This document shows, piece by piece, positions 1-8,043 of a stretch of 64,000 bases of DNA. Origin of the DNA: Rhizobium tropici CIAT 899. Lineage in GTDB: Bacteria; Pseudomonadota; Alphaproteobacteria; Rhizobiales; Rhizobiaceae. Each line of letters starts with the position of its first letter. Positions within the stretch are counted from its first letter, which is position 1. The position numbers were made by a program, and so were the translations under genes. The stretch covers positions 224,717-288,716 of the forward strand of contig NC_020061.1 of NCBI RefSeq assembly GCF_000330885.1, read 5' to 3'. The notes below the pieces were generated by a model, which worked only from the letters and a program-made list of their open reading frames with translations, did not search any database and was not told the origin of the DNA.

Positions 1-106
1 CGACGCCAAGATGACCGCCGCTCTGCTCGACAGACTCACTCATCATTGCGAGATCGTTGAGACCGGAAATGAATCCTGGCGCTTCAAAAACCGCTCTCAA
101 AGCTAA
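1..106 (+). CDS. istB: IstB-like ATP-binding protein of an IS21-family element, C-terminal end only
   Basis: The first 35 codons of the window (reading from base 2) end at TAA 104-106 and read as the tail of an IstB helper ATPase, with the typical ending [16 protein letters not shown] and WRFKNRS. IstB assists the IS21 transposase IstA in target choice. The gene begins outside the window, so its integrity cannot be judged. The IS21-type end that follows supports the call. Confidence 0.75.
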   Translation, partial: DAKMTAALLDRLTHHCEIVETGNESWRFKNRSQS

Positions 107-249
107 AGCCGAAAAGACAAACAATCCGCGCCCGCAGGCCCCTGCGCTAAATGGAATGCTCCGGGCCTACGCGCGCTGACCCTATGCAACCAGAGGCAGG
201 GGTCCCTTTTGGGAGCCGATAAGGGGTCCCGTTACAACGCCGATTGACA
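107..249. mobile_element. Terminal non-coding end of an IS21-family insertion sequence
   Basis: After the istB stop come two copies of GGGGTCCC (199-206 and 223-230) and then a terminus ending near CGCCGATTGACA (about 237-248). Repeated short motifs next to a terminus ending in TGACA/TGTCA are usual for IS21-type elements. The exact outer boundary and the target duplication cannot be fixed because the other end is outside the window. Confidence 0.6.
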
Positions 250-470
250 CAAAGACTCGCCCGCATTATTTTCTGACCGGGCGGCGCCACGATTTCTTAT
301 GACGACGACAAGCTGCTGCCTCTAGTGATGAACACCCTTCGAAAGGGATCGGAATAAATCGCCGGCAATTCGCACGAGATGCCGGTTAAGTGTTTACCCT
401 TAGTGATAAAACCGAATTTATCGCTCCCATAAGAACCGGCAATCTTGCCCCGGAACATGGGGAATACCAG

Positions 471-1130
471 ATGCAGTCGAAATTCATGCCCGCAGCACAG
501 CCTTGGACCTCGCCGACGAAAATTGTGGGGCCGCAAATTGGGGGAGCGCACATCGCCGTCACATATGAGCGCGGCCAAGAGATATACGCCCAGGGCGGGA
601 GCGCCGATAAGTGCTATCGGGTTTCTACCGGAGCTGTTCGGGTATGTCGCATCCTTTCCAACGGGGGGAGGCAGGTCGTCTCCTTCCATGTCGCGGGGGA
701 AATGTTCGGCTTCGAAGCTGGCTCTCAGCATCGTTACTTTGCCGAAGCGCTCGCCCTGACAAGAATAGTGGCGTTTGAACAGGGCCTTGCTCAGCAGCGG
801 CATTTGCCGGAACTCCTTGCACTTGCTCTTGAAGCTATGGAACGTGCTCAGGAACACCTTCTGCTTATCGGACGGCAGTCTGCGATTGAACGGGTGGCCA
901 CATTTTTGTTGGATCTCTGCGAGCGCCTGGGAGGCACTCGGCAGTTTAGATTGGCCATGTCGCGGCAGGACATTGCGGACTATCTCGCCTTGACGATCGA
1001 GACGGTATCGCGTGCCATGAGCGAGTTGAAGGAACAAAGCATAATCAGCCTGCGACATGCGCGAATGGTCGACATTCGGAAGCCTGATGCACTTCGTTCG
1101 CTCTGTGGCCATGTTGCCGGACTATCTTAG
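471..1130 (+). CDS. fixK: FixK-type transcriptional regulator of the Crp/Fnr family
   Basis: A 219-residue protein with an N-terminal cyclic-nucleotide-binding-like beta roll (about residues 30-120) and a C-terminal helix-turn-helix. The recognition helix contains ETVSRAMSEL; the E-xx-SR pattern is that of FNR/FixK proteins that bind TTGAT-N4-ATCAA boxes. The N-terminal cysteine cluster of FNR is absent, as in rhizobial FixK, so direct oxygen sensing through an iron-sulfur cluster is not expected. I chose ATG 471, preceded by GGGGAA at about 7 bases; an in-frame GTG at 390 would add 27 residues but lacks a good ribosome site. FixK proteins act under low oxygen below FixLJ, controlling fixNOQP-type targets. 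No FixK box was found just upstream. The gene may instead be an NnrR-like paralogue. Confidence 0.75.
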   Translation: MQSKFMPAAQPWTSPTKIVGPQIGGAHIAVTYERGQEIYAQGGSADKCYRVSTGAVRVCRILSNGGRQVVSFHVAGEMFGFEAGSQHRYFAEALALTRIVAFEQGLAQQRHLPELLALALEAMERAQEHLLLIGRQSAIERVATFLLDLCERLGGTRQFRLAMSRQDIADYLALTIETVSRAMSELKEQSIISLRHARMVDIRKPDALRSLCGHVAGLS

Positions 1131-2628
1131 CTCGGCGCGACCTGTGCAATGCAGGACGTTGCGGCCTTCGGGCGGAAAATCGCGATTTGCGCCCGCGTGT
1201 CATTTCATCTGGGACATTGTCTTGCGGGCCCACGTCAACTTGTTTCAGGTCCTTGTCTGGAACTGATGGCGTGGCCCGTAAACGACGGTCACCTTCCGTC
1301 AGGCGCGCTTCAGAGCCTGTCAGCAGGAGTTTTGTGGATCGATGCCGATCCCGTTGGTAACGACATCGGACATTCGGGCATTGGCCTGAACGGCACGACC
1401 GTCCCGCATCATCATCAGGAAACCCTCCGCCACCATGCCTGGAGCGAGGGGCCAGGTGCTGCCCCCAACAGGAAGGAGATCAGATCGTAGCGGCTGTCGT
1501 CCACCGCGAGATCCAAACCGAGAATGGCTTCTCCGTATTGCCTAATGGCCTCAAGACGCCGGCGCCGGCGGCGTCTGGAAAAGAAAAGAGGTCGCCCTTC
1601 GGCTGGATTGATCCGGTGGCTGAGATTATTGGCCGCCACCATGGCCTGTCGTCCCTGCCTGCGAACAGCGCCGTCCGCGAGCGTAGCGGAAGCCGGAACA
1701 TGTCCCGGCAAGATCGATCGCACCTGCTATTTCGAAGGCCGATGCGGTGTGCGAGCAGGGTCAGCGCGGTGTCGTTACGAACGATGCCGCAGCCCTCAAC
1801 GGCAGCCTCAGCGGCCTTCGCCGCACGTCCGCTGAGCGTCTCGGCATCGTCAAGCCAGTGGCGCGGGGATGCCGATCCGGCGCGCGATTCAGTCGGGTTC
1901 AAGGCCGAGCCCCGATTCAATCCGGGCATTCTTGACGCGTCAATCGGGCACCGCATGGCCGAGACCTACCAGAGAAGACGAGCGCTTCCCTGATTGCCGC
2001 CCAGCCCCCAGAAAGCCGCAGTAAGCCTTTCGCTTTGACGCTCTGCGAGCTTTACGATGCGCTCGACGACCGGTTCCGTCATTTAAAGACAGGCACTATC
2101 CCGTCCGCTTCGCGCGAGCAAGCCGGCCATCACAAATCGCTTGGTTTTACGCAACAACCGGAGAGGGATAGCCGATAAGGCTCTCTGGGAAAATCATCAC
2201 CAGGGTACGGTCCTACTTTTCCTGCTAACCAAATGGGATATAAGCGGACACGAAGATGCGCCGACCCTTGGCTCGGCCGTTCACATCGGAACCAATGACG
2301 ATTGCCGCTGACTTCATAAAGGAGCTTGAAGGATGTATTCGCGAATTCTCGCTGAATTTCAAGGGGATCGTGGTGGTTTGAAAATGGTCCCAGCGAGCAA
2401 TCGTTTGTCGCTGATTAAATTAGATCGCCGATCTCGCAGCCGTGATTTGACTTCATCGTGCATCGGATTACTGAAGCAAATTGGCTAAGCTCTCTAAAGT
2501 TGTTATAACCTGACAATGTTCCCCTCGGAACGGACAGAAGACGACCTCAAAGGGGCAAAGGCAAGCAGTTCAAGTCCGTCCACGGCGATCCACGCTGACC
2601 GGCGATTGTTGAAAAGTAGGGACAGGCG
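1131..2628. other. 1.5 kb without an intact gene; decayed coding sequence on the minus strand
   Basis: No frame has a convincing complete gene. On the minus strand between about 2083 and 1320, protein-like stretches appear in alternating frames, for example LDDAETLSGRAAKAAEAA, then LEAIRQYGEAILGLDLAV, then MVAEGFLMMMRDGRAVQAN. This is what a gene broken by several frameshifts would look like. I could not assign the family. The last 500 bases before the XRE gene hold nothing I recognise. Confidence 0.4.
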
Positions 2629-3096
2629 GTGACGCAAGATCTAGAAAGTTACAAAAGTGCGAGAGGCCTCGTAGATACCACCGATCCGGAAGTCGACAAG
2701 CCGATCTACCGCAAGCCCGGTTTTGACGGGAAAGTTGCGACGCTAGGAGATATGGAAGAACTGATCAGCGCATTTTTAAAAAAAACGCGCGAGGCCGAGG
2801 GCCTCGCTCGCGCGGATCTTGCGCCAATGCTCGGTCTGTCGACACCCGTGTACGGACGTTACGAGCGGGCGTTTTCAAGGATGACGGTCACCCGAATGAT
2901 CCATCTCTGTGAAATTCTCGGCTTTATGCCCATAGATATGCTCTTTGAAGCGGCGCCCCATCTTTGGGGGCGCACGCCTGAGGAAGCCGAGGATCGTCTC
3001 ACTCTGGACCGAATTATCAGAACCCTTCCGAGCGAGGCAAAGCGCGATCTCGTTCGGCTGCTGAAGCGTATGGTGCCTCAAGATAACGGGAGCTAA
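2629..3096 (+). CDS. XRE-type helix-turn-helix regulator, paralogue of the gene at 6877
   Basis: 155 residues starting at GTG, with GGGACAGGC upstream as a modest ribosome site. Residues about 60-100 form a Cro/C1-type helix-turn-helix (RADLAPMLGLSTPVYGRYER, then RMIHLCEILG). The N-terminus has the motif DKPIYRKPGFDGK and the region after the HTH has APHLWG; both recur in the protein at 6877-7422, so the two are paralogues. They sit on either side of the orphan repC. The target is unknown. Plasmid maintenance, transfer or symbiosis control are all possible, and nothing in the sequence decides between them. Confidence 0.8.
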   Translation: MTQDLESYKSARGLVDTTDPEVDKPIYRKPGFDGKVATLGDMEELISAFLKKTREAEGLARADLAPMLGLSTPVYGRYERAFSRMTVTRMIHLCEILGFMPIDMLFEAAPHLWGRTPEEAEDRLTLDRIIRTLPSEAKRDLVRLLKRMVPQDNGS

Positions 3097-3361
3097 TGAG
3101 ACATCAATCGCAGGTAAGCTTGGCTGTCTGGTAGGCACTCCGGCAACGGAAAGCGTCGGTCTTCACCGCGATCTCGCCGCAAAGTGGTTTTCATGATCAT
3201 CTTTTTAAAGGAACCAGCGCCACAACTATAGAATCCTGGACCTCACACTCACTCGTTTTCCGGTCGGTCACCGCATGCGCCGACATCGTCGCTCACTTTG
3301 ATCGTGGCGCATGAACAGTGTCGACTAGAACGCTGCACCGCTTAAGAGCGTGACCCACCAG

Positions 3362-4660
3362 TTAAGTTTGCCCGGCCATTCGAGTGCTTTGCTCAAGGTC
3401 GCGGCGAGCCGCCAGACCGAAGACCGAGCGGGTAAGATACAATCTGCCCGCGGCTGCGCGCTCGGCCATTGCGCGCAGATATCCGCCGGGCGAACTGACC
3501 TCCTGCCGATTTGCTTTTTCCAGAATAACTGCCACCGCCACCGCTGCTTGCTGTTCGCCCATTGCCTCCACGGCGCCACGGCGGGCATCCTCTGAGATCC
3601 CGACGAAGCGGCACAGCATCGGAGTCAGCCGAACAAACTCCTGGAAGCTCTTGGGAGTGCATCCAAGCTCCGCGAGGGCCGGGGCCGCCCGCAAGACATC
3701 CTTAAGCGCGATTAGAGCCTGCCGCTGAGGTTCTCGCTCGCTGACTGAGCCTCGCCAAAGGGTCGCGGTTTCTTCAAAAGCCGAGCTGCTGGCGGCGCTG
3801 GCTTTTGGAAAACTGTATTGTCCGACATGAGCCGAACCCTCTCGAACATTACTACTACGTTTTGATTGATAAGGAGGTGTAGTCTGTTTCTGCATGTCGT
3901 TTTCGACAGGCACGCATGTCGTTTTCCCTGCGCCGAGTTGGTCTTGAGGTCGCGGGTCAAGCCGCATCAGTCGGTCCATAGACCATTCAAGAAGGACAGT
4001 CGCACGACGCAGCATCCGGTTGGATGCTTTGGCAGCAATTCCGATATAATTGCTGATGCGCTCGACCCGGTCGGCAATGCGTTGGCGCATTGTTGCACTT
4101 ACATCAGCGACAGCAGCGAGGGCACAACGGATATTGCGCAAGGCGCCTCGGTACCGTCGCAAGGCAGCTTCGGTCGCCCTCTTCTCCGCTCGGATGTCTT
4201 TTACGAGGCGAGTAAGCTCGCCATATCGCAGGACCAATATTCGAAGATCGACCCCGCATCCATCCGTTATGACGCCATCGCTGTTTCTGACGGGATATCG
4301 CTTATAGTTTCCACTGTCCTGCATCGTGATCAAACCCAGATCGAAAAGCTTGGAAAGCATTCGACTGACCCGGCCGGCCGAACGCCCGACCTCAAATGCC
4401 AATTGTCGGTTCGATTTGAACACGATTGGCCGCCCCGACGTATCGAAAGTATCGGCGGGGGCGGTGTTGATCAATATTAGCAACAGATGGCTTTCCGTTC
4501 CATTTATCAGGCCTGTGCAGGTCAGATTTTGAGCAAGCACAGCCAATTGGGCACGCGTCACCATTCCGATTTCTGCCGATTTTGCCCAGCGCCGGAATTC
4601 AGCCCTTTGGGGCGTTATCTTACGGCCGACCGGCCGTTGGCAGGTGGTCATATCTTCCAT
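3362..4660 (-). CDS. repC: RepC-type replication initiator, without repA or repB beside it
   Basis: 432 residues matching plasmid RepC proteins in length and layout. The N-terminal winged-helix part runs RAEFRRWAKSAEIGMVTRAQ and then SNRQLAFEVGRSAGRVSRML; a variable middle follows, and the C-terminus contains EFVRLTPMLCRF and SSPGGYLRAMAERAAAGRL. RepC initiates replication and normally is the last gene of a repABC operon. Upstream (4661-5529) there is no repB or repA, so this is an orphan repC. ATG 4660 has GGAG about 8 bases upstream; ATG 4651 is an alternative. The upstream region keeps an antisense-RNA-like locus, the usual control element of repC. Whether it replicates this plasmid or is a relic of another replicon cannot be told from the window. 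Confidence 0.88.
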   Translation of the reverse strand: MEDMTTCQRPVGRKITPQRAEFRRWAKSAEIGMVTRAQLAVLAQNLTCTGLINGTESHLLLILINTAPADTFDTSGRPIVFKSNRQLAFEVGRSAGRVSRMLSKLFDLGLITMQDSGNYKRYPVRNSDGVITDGCGVDLRILVLRYGELTRLVKDIRAEKRATEAALRRYRGALRNIRCALAAVADVSATMRQRIADRVERISNYIGIAAKASNRMLRRATVLLEWSMDRLMRLDPRPQDQLGAGKTTCVPVENDMQKQTTPPYQSKRSSNVREGSAHVGQYSFPKASAASSSAFEETATLWRGSVSEREPQRQALIALKDVLRAAPALAELGCTPKSFQEFVRLTPMLCRFVGISEDARRGAVEAMGEQQAAVAVAVILEKANRQEVSSPGGYLRAMAERAAAGRLYLTRSVFGLAARRDLEQSTRMAGQT

Positions 4661-4720
4661 GTCCTCGTCTCCGTTCGGGACCAGGCAAAGCTCCGCCGTT
4701 CACCAAAGTGATGTTTTTTG

Positions 4721-4749
4721 TTGACAAGGAAGGAAGGGTCTGCGACAAA
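4721..4749 (+). promoter_or_regulatory. Candidate promoter of the counter-transcribed RNA upstream of repC
   Basis: TTGACA at 4721-4726 is a perfect -35 hexamer on the strand opposite repC. Seventeen bases later lies GACAAA (4744-4749), a poor -10. Its position, just upstream of the repC start and pointing away from it, is where the antisense RNA of repABC plasmids starts. Confidence 0.5.
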
Positions 4750-4754
4750 GGTTT

Positions 4755-4810
4755 TGGCTAATTTATTCTCTTACAGACCCGCTTCCGGATTGCTTCGGGA
4801 GCGGTTTTTC
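4755..4810 (+). ncRNA. Candidate antisense RNA (ctRNA, incompatibility RNA) controlling repC
   Basis: On the strand opposite repC, a transcript from the TTGACA promoter would run about 50-60 nt and end at a strong hairpin plus T-run (4779-4810). In repABC plasmids a short RNA of this kind lies between repB and repC, pairs with the repC leader and lowers RepC synthesis. That role here is inferred from position, promoter and terminator. The 5' end is a guess. Confidence 0.5.
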
Positions 4811-4816
4811 TTTTTC
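4779..4816 (+). terminator. Rho-independent terminator of the candidate ctRNA
   Basis: CCGCTTCCG (4779-4787) pairs with CGGGAGCGG (4796-4804) in a 9-bp stem with one G-T pair and an 8-base loop, followed by TTTTTCTTTTT. The T-run is on the plus strand, so it ends a transcript that runs away from repC. Confidence 0.7.
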
Positions 4817-4843
4817 TGGCCGGTTTTTTCTCTCCATTTCAGA

Positions 4844-4861
4844 CCCGACGCACGCGTCGGG
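4844..4861. repeat. Perfect inverted repeat upstream of repC
   Basis: CCCGACG (4844-4850) and CGTCGGG (4855-4861) form a 7-bp palindrome with a 4-base spacer, about 185 bases upstream of repC. It has no T-run. It could be a binding site, such as a remnant of a partition or control site, but it does not match the parS pattern I know for repABC plasmids. Confidence 0.35.
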
Positions 4862-5529
4862 ATGTTTGCGGTCGATACGCGAAAAGCATATCCCAACAAA
4901 TCAATTTGGCGCAAGATATGTACGAGTTTGAGCTGCTACTTGAGGTCGCAGCGGGATAGTGACTAAACTAACGCATTGATTTTATTAATTGTTTTGAAAG
5001 TCTAAATGCCATTTCGATACCGTTTCGACCGATCAAATTTGGTTCGCCTTACGGACAAAATTCTCAAATTGGCCGATGCTCGGACATGGAGCCAATGACG
5101 CTTGACCGAAAACGCAATGCTCCTCCCGTACTTGACGTTGAGGATCAGCGTGCGAAACGTGGATGGCTGGATGAATAGCGACAGCCCGCTTTCCCAGCTG
5201 GTCATCATCGACCCGGGGGCTATCACAAGAGGCGGGAGGATTGTGCCGTGCGTGGTCGACGTAAACTCCATCCCCTCATTTTGGGTTTTGAGATCTGATC
5301 TCCTGGAGCAATGATTACCCGAGGTGCGTTGGATCGCCATCTCAGACCTGCAAACGGTGCGCGCGTTTTCCGGAGTTCCCTGAGATCTGCCAGCCTATTT
5401 AGCGGCAGCGCCACCGCAGCAAATTCATTAAGGGGTTGCCGCCTGGCAAATGAGTGAGTGAGTTGAAACCGAATACCTAAGCTTTTGCCGCCATGCCCGC
5501 GCGATCTTTCGCGAGCGTGGCGGTCGGAT
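4862..5529. other. No recognisable gene upstream of repC
   Basis: This 670-base stretch holds only short open frames without recognisable motifs. An AT-rich patch lies at about 4970-5010. No repB or repA remnant could be seen in any frame, which is why repC is called an orphan. Confidence 0.5.
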
Positions 5530-5991
5530 TTATTGTATCAAACCGCGATTTTCGCTCTCTTCGAGCACGGGAGAGCGACGATCAATGCGGACTTGCAAGC
5601 TTGCCAGTGCCCCGGCAACTATAAGACCCTTTGGCGTCATATCGCCGGCCGTGGCAAAGACTGGATCGAGCACCGGCCGGCAACATCGGAAGCGTGCCGC
5701 CGCATCCGCAATCGTGATCAATGGGGCACGATAAGGTTGTCCGCAGTCGCCTCCCACAAGGACAATTTTCCCCGCCAGAGGCTTTGGACAGCCATCAAAG
5801 ATTGTAAAGGCGGTTAGCCCATCACGCAACGCTTCTTCATCTACGAACAGCGAGTGCATATCGTCAAAGCGGATCATCTCGATTAGCCTGCTACCAATCA
5901 AGTCATAGATCGGAGCAATGCTTCCATCCTGAAGCTCAACCGCCCCAAAACGGGCGGTATCCGACTCTAACACGTACACGATATTTTTCAT
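5530..5991 (-). CDS. Conserved-looking hypothetical protein, 153 residues
   Basis: The start at 5991 is supported by a perfect AGGAGG ten bases upstream; an upstream in-frame ATG at 6063 lacks one. The protein begins MKNIVYVLESDTARFGAV and continues with an acidic, mixed alpha/beta-looking sequence, then IVLVGGDCGQPYRAPL. No signal peptide or membrane segment is visible. I do not recognise the family. It stands alone between the repC region and the second XRE regulator. Confidence 0.6.
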   Translation of the reverse strand: MKNIVYVLESDTARFGAVELQDGSIAPIYDLIGSRLIEMIRFDDMHSLFVDEEALRDGLTAFTIFDGCPKPLAGKIVLVGGDCGQPYRAPLITIADAAARFRCCRPVLDPVFATAGDMTPKGLIVAGALASLQVRIDRRSPVLEESENRGLIQ

Positions 5992-6876
5992 TTGCTTTAG
6001 CCTCCTATTTGAAGCGATCTCGTGCCCACAGAGATGAGGGAGAAGGGAGAGCTGTGATACCAACCATAGATAGCGGCGGCGCGACGCAATATGCTGTTCT
6101 CATAGGGCGTTGTAAATTGCCGTACGCGCCGATTTGGCACGTGTTTCGCAATCTGGACAGCTTTCCGGGTCGGCTGAAATTCTAAAGATTTGTACTGAAA
6201 TCAGTTGAATCGAGCTGGTATTTCATAGGATACCTTTAGTGAGAACGCTTGAAGGTGAGCCAAATATATTTTGCGTTTTTTCGGCAAAAAAATGGAAAGC
6301 ATTATGTCAGTCGACTCATTTTTTGAGCTGAGTATGCAATTTTCAGTAAGCGTAACGCGTGGAGAGCGCTGGATAACCCGATCGCCCGTCCCGACTTGTG
6401 ACCTCAAAAAAACACGATCTGGAGGAGCCGATCTATGAACGGGTTTCGGCGATCCCCTCTGAGGCTGATGGCCTATCTCGCGTTCCCGCATGTCGATCAT
6501 CAGACCTAAGCGACAGAGAGCCGCTTCGGGGTCGCAGTGAACAAAAACCACAGGAAAACCACCCTACAGATTCTAGACATCGCATTGATGCGTTTCTCAC
6601 GATATCGGATCGGTCGGGAACGCCATGCCAGTGCGGTGCGTAACCTGGCGATAGCCAATTTGGTGCGATTGTGTTTTTTCTTGCACCAAGAGAAACCAGT
6701 GCCGATTTCAATTATGTATTGAAAAACAATAATAATATGCGAAATTAGTGCACGTTTGACGAATTCGCTTGATAGAAAGATGCGCCAAAAATGATCAAAA
6801 ATGCAACGTTACAGGTTTTAACCTTAACGTTTTTCCGTATAAAAGAGATCTTGCGCGTTAACCCTCAGTCTCAGCA
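5992..6876. other. Intergenic stretch, no convincing gene
   Basis: Apart from the sigma-54-like element at 6135-6150, only short frames with arginine-rich, shadow-like translations are present. The last 200 bases before the XRE gene are AT-rich, with TATAAA at about 6838, which may serve as a vegetative -10 for the gene at 6877. Confidence 0.4.
6135..6150 (+). promoter_or_regulatory. Sigma-54-like promoter element with no clear gene behind it
   Basis: TGGCAC (6135-6140) followed by a -12 box TCGCA keeps the essential GG-N10-GC spacing of RpoN promoters. The -12 box departs from TTGCA by one base. No exact TGT-N10-ACA site lies at the usual distance upstream, and the nearest long gene, at 6877, is more than 700 bases downstream. 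It may be fortuitous. Confidence 0.3.
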
Positions 6877-7422
6877 ATGGCAGGTCCATCTTTGAAGCAA
6901 TGGATTAAAGAACTCGGTTTACAGCAGGTCGTTGACCCACGCATAGACAAACCTGTCTATCGGAAGCCTTTTGATGGGCGAATTGTGCTTAGCGCCGAAC
7001 TGGAAGAACAGATCTGCACCAGTCTTCGCGGCGCCCGCGACAGACGAAAACTGCCTCGATCGAAACTTGCGCCCCTGCTTGGGCTGAGCGAACAGGTTTA
7101 CGGCCGCTACGAAAATAAGATCTCCCGCCTGACGGTATGCCGGCTAATTCATCTCTGTGAGGTTCTGGACGCCACTCCGGAGGAAATTATCGCGCCAGCA
7201 GCACCCCATCTCTGGGGTGGGACTGAAGCAAAAGCGGTTCTGCTATTGGCCTCAATCGAAAAGTTGCGGACCTTGGACGAAGAGACTCTGCGAGATGTTT
7301 TCAGCTTGTTAGGTCGCATAGGCGAGACCTGCGGCCAAAATGATGGCCAGACAGTAGGCGATCCTGAATGCCGCAATGGTGTCGAAATCGCAATTGGTAA
7401 GCAAATTGACGGCAGCAAATGA
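6877..7422 (+). CDS. XRE-type helix-turn-helix regulator, second of two paralogues
   Basis: 181 residues. The helix-turn-helix lies at about residues 60-100 (SKLAPLLGLSEQVYGRYENK, then RLIHLCEVLD). The flanking motifs DKPVYRKPFDG and APHLWGG match the protein at 2629-3096 almost residue for residue. The C-terminal 40 residues are unique to this copy and look unstructured. No good ribosome site precedes ATG 6877, so the start may differ or the mRNA may be close to leaderless. The 3' end overlaps, on the other strand, the tail of a truncated DUF982 frame. Confidence 0.75.
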   Translation: MAGPSLKQWIKELGLQQVVDPRIDKPVYRKPFDGRIVLSAELEEQICTSLRGARDRRKLPRSKLAPLLGLSEQVYGRYENKISRLTVCRLIHLCEVLDATPEEIIAPAAPHLWGGTEAKAVLLLASIEKLRTLDEETLRDVFSLLGRIGETCGQNDGQTVGDPECRNGVEIAIGKQIDGSK

Positions 7423-7582
7423 CCGAAATGCGTTGCGCTAATTGAAGTAAATCCATCGTGACATTTCCCGGCCACTCCTCGAACATGTATTCTGCTGCTT
7501 TGTCCGCACTACCTATGGTAAGATATTGACCGACCCGACGCGTTTCGAGCGTCACTGGTAGCGTCCACCAGTGTAGCGTCAT
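7301..7582 (-). pseudogene. Truncated DUF982-family gene
   Basis: From ATG 7582 the frame reads MTLHWWTLPVTLETRR and then SADKAAEYMFEEWPG, the N-terminal half of small DUF982 proteins common in Rhizobiales. After about residue 39 (near 7466) the similarity stops, and the frame runs on as unrelated sequence antisense to the XRE gene. The intact relative at 22307-22561 shows what is missing: the C-terminal helix with AAR and the end. The C-terminus has probably been lost by rearrangement. Confidence 0.6.
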
Positions 7583-7688
7583 CTTCGTTTCTTCCGAACC
7601 GCGATGAACTGGGTTCCGACGGAACACAGGGAAGCGCTTCAGTGCGAGTGCCACTTCCCAGGGATGCCGATCTCAGGGAGAAACCAAA

Positions 7689-7901
7689 ATGATATTCACT
7701 CAAGCCGACCTTGATATCGCAAATCGCCATATTGCCGAAAGTGAAGAACAGGTTTCACGGCAGGAGCGAAAGGTGACTGTCCTTCGTATGCAACACTTGG
7801 ATACGGAATTGGCGGAAAACATTCTGACGGTTTTTTACGAAACGCTGCTGATCCATAACGCCAGTCGCGACATGATTGCTGCTCAGCTGAGACAGAAATG
7901 A
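7689..7901 (+). CDS. Small coiled-coil hypothetical protein, 70 residues
   Basis: MIFTQADLDIANRHIAES followed by heptad-like sequence (EEQVSRQERKVTVLRM) up to AAQLRQK. GGGAGA lies 7-8 bases upstream of ATG 7689. Short proteins with this layout, TQADLD at the N-terminus and a single long helix, are common and uncharacterised in rhizobia and bradyrhizobia. Function unknown. Confidence 0.6.
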   Translation: MIFTQADLDIANRHIAESEEQVSRQERKVTVLRMQHLDTELAENILTVFYETLLIHNASRDMIAAQLRQK

Positions 7902-8043
7902 TCGCAATGCCTCTCCAGTGTGGTGAAGCATCCAACGGGCATCGGCATAGTTTTCGACGACGTCGGTCTATCAATTGGCGGTTTTCGCATGGCTGGTAAC
8001 GGAGTGTGGAATGCCGCACCAGAAGTGTGGCTAAGCCGTACCG

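Noticed and set aside
297..1112. A 271-codon open frame on the minus strand
   Set aside because: It is antisense to the FixK-type gene, has no motifs or ribosome site, and reflects codon bias of the real gene.
1538..1993. A 151-codon plus-strand frame
   Set aside because: Rich in Arg, Ser and Pro with no motif; the opposite strand shows better, though broken, protein-like segments.
3866..4480. A 204-codon plus-strand frame
   Set aside because: Antisense to repC, which has a clear family identity.
4467..4480. TTGATCAATATT as a FixK box
   Set aside because: Half-sites do not have the TTGAT-N4-ATCAA spacing, and it lies inside repC.
6111..6126. TGT-N10-ACG near the sigma-54-like element at 6135
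   Set aside because: Last base differs and it is only about 10 bases from the -24 box, too close for a NifA site.
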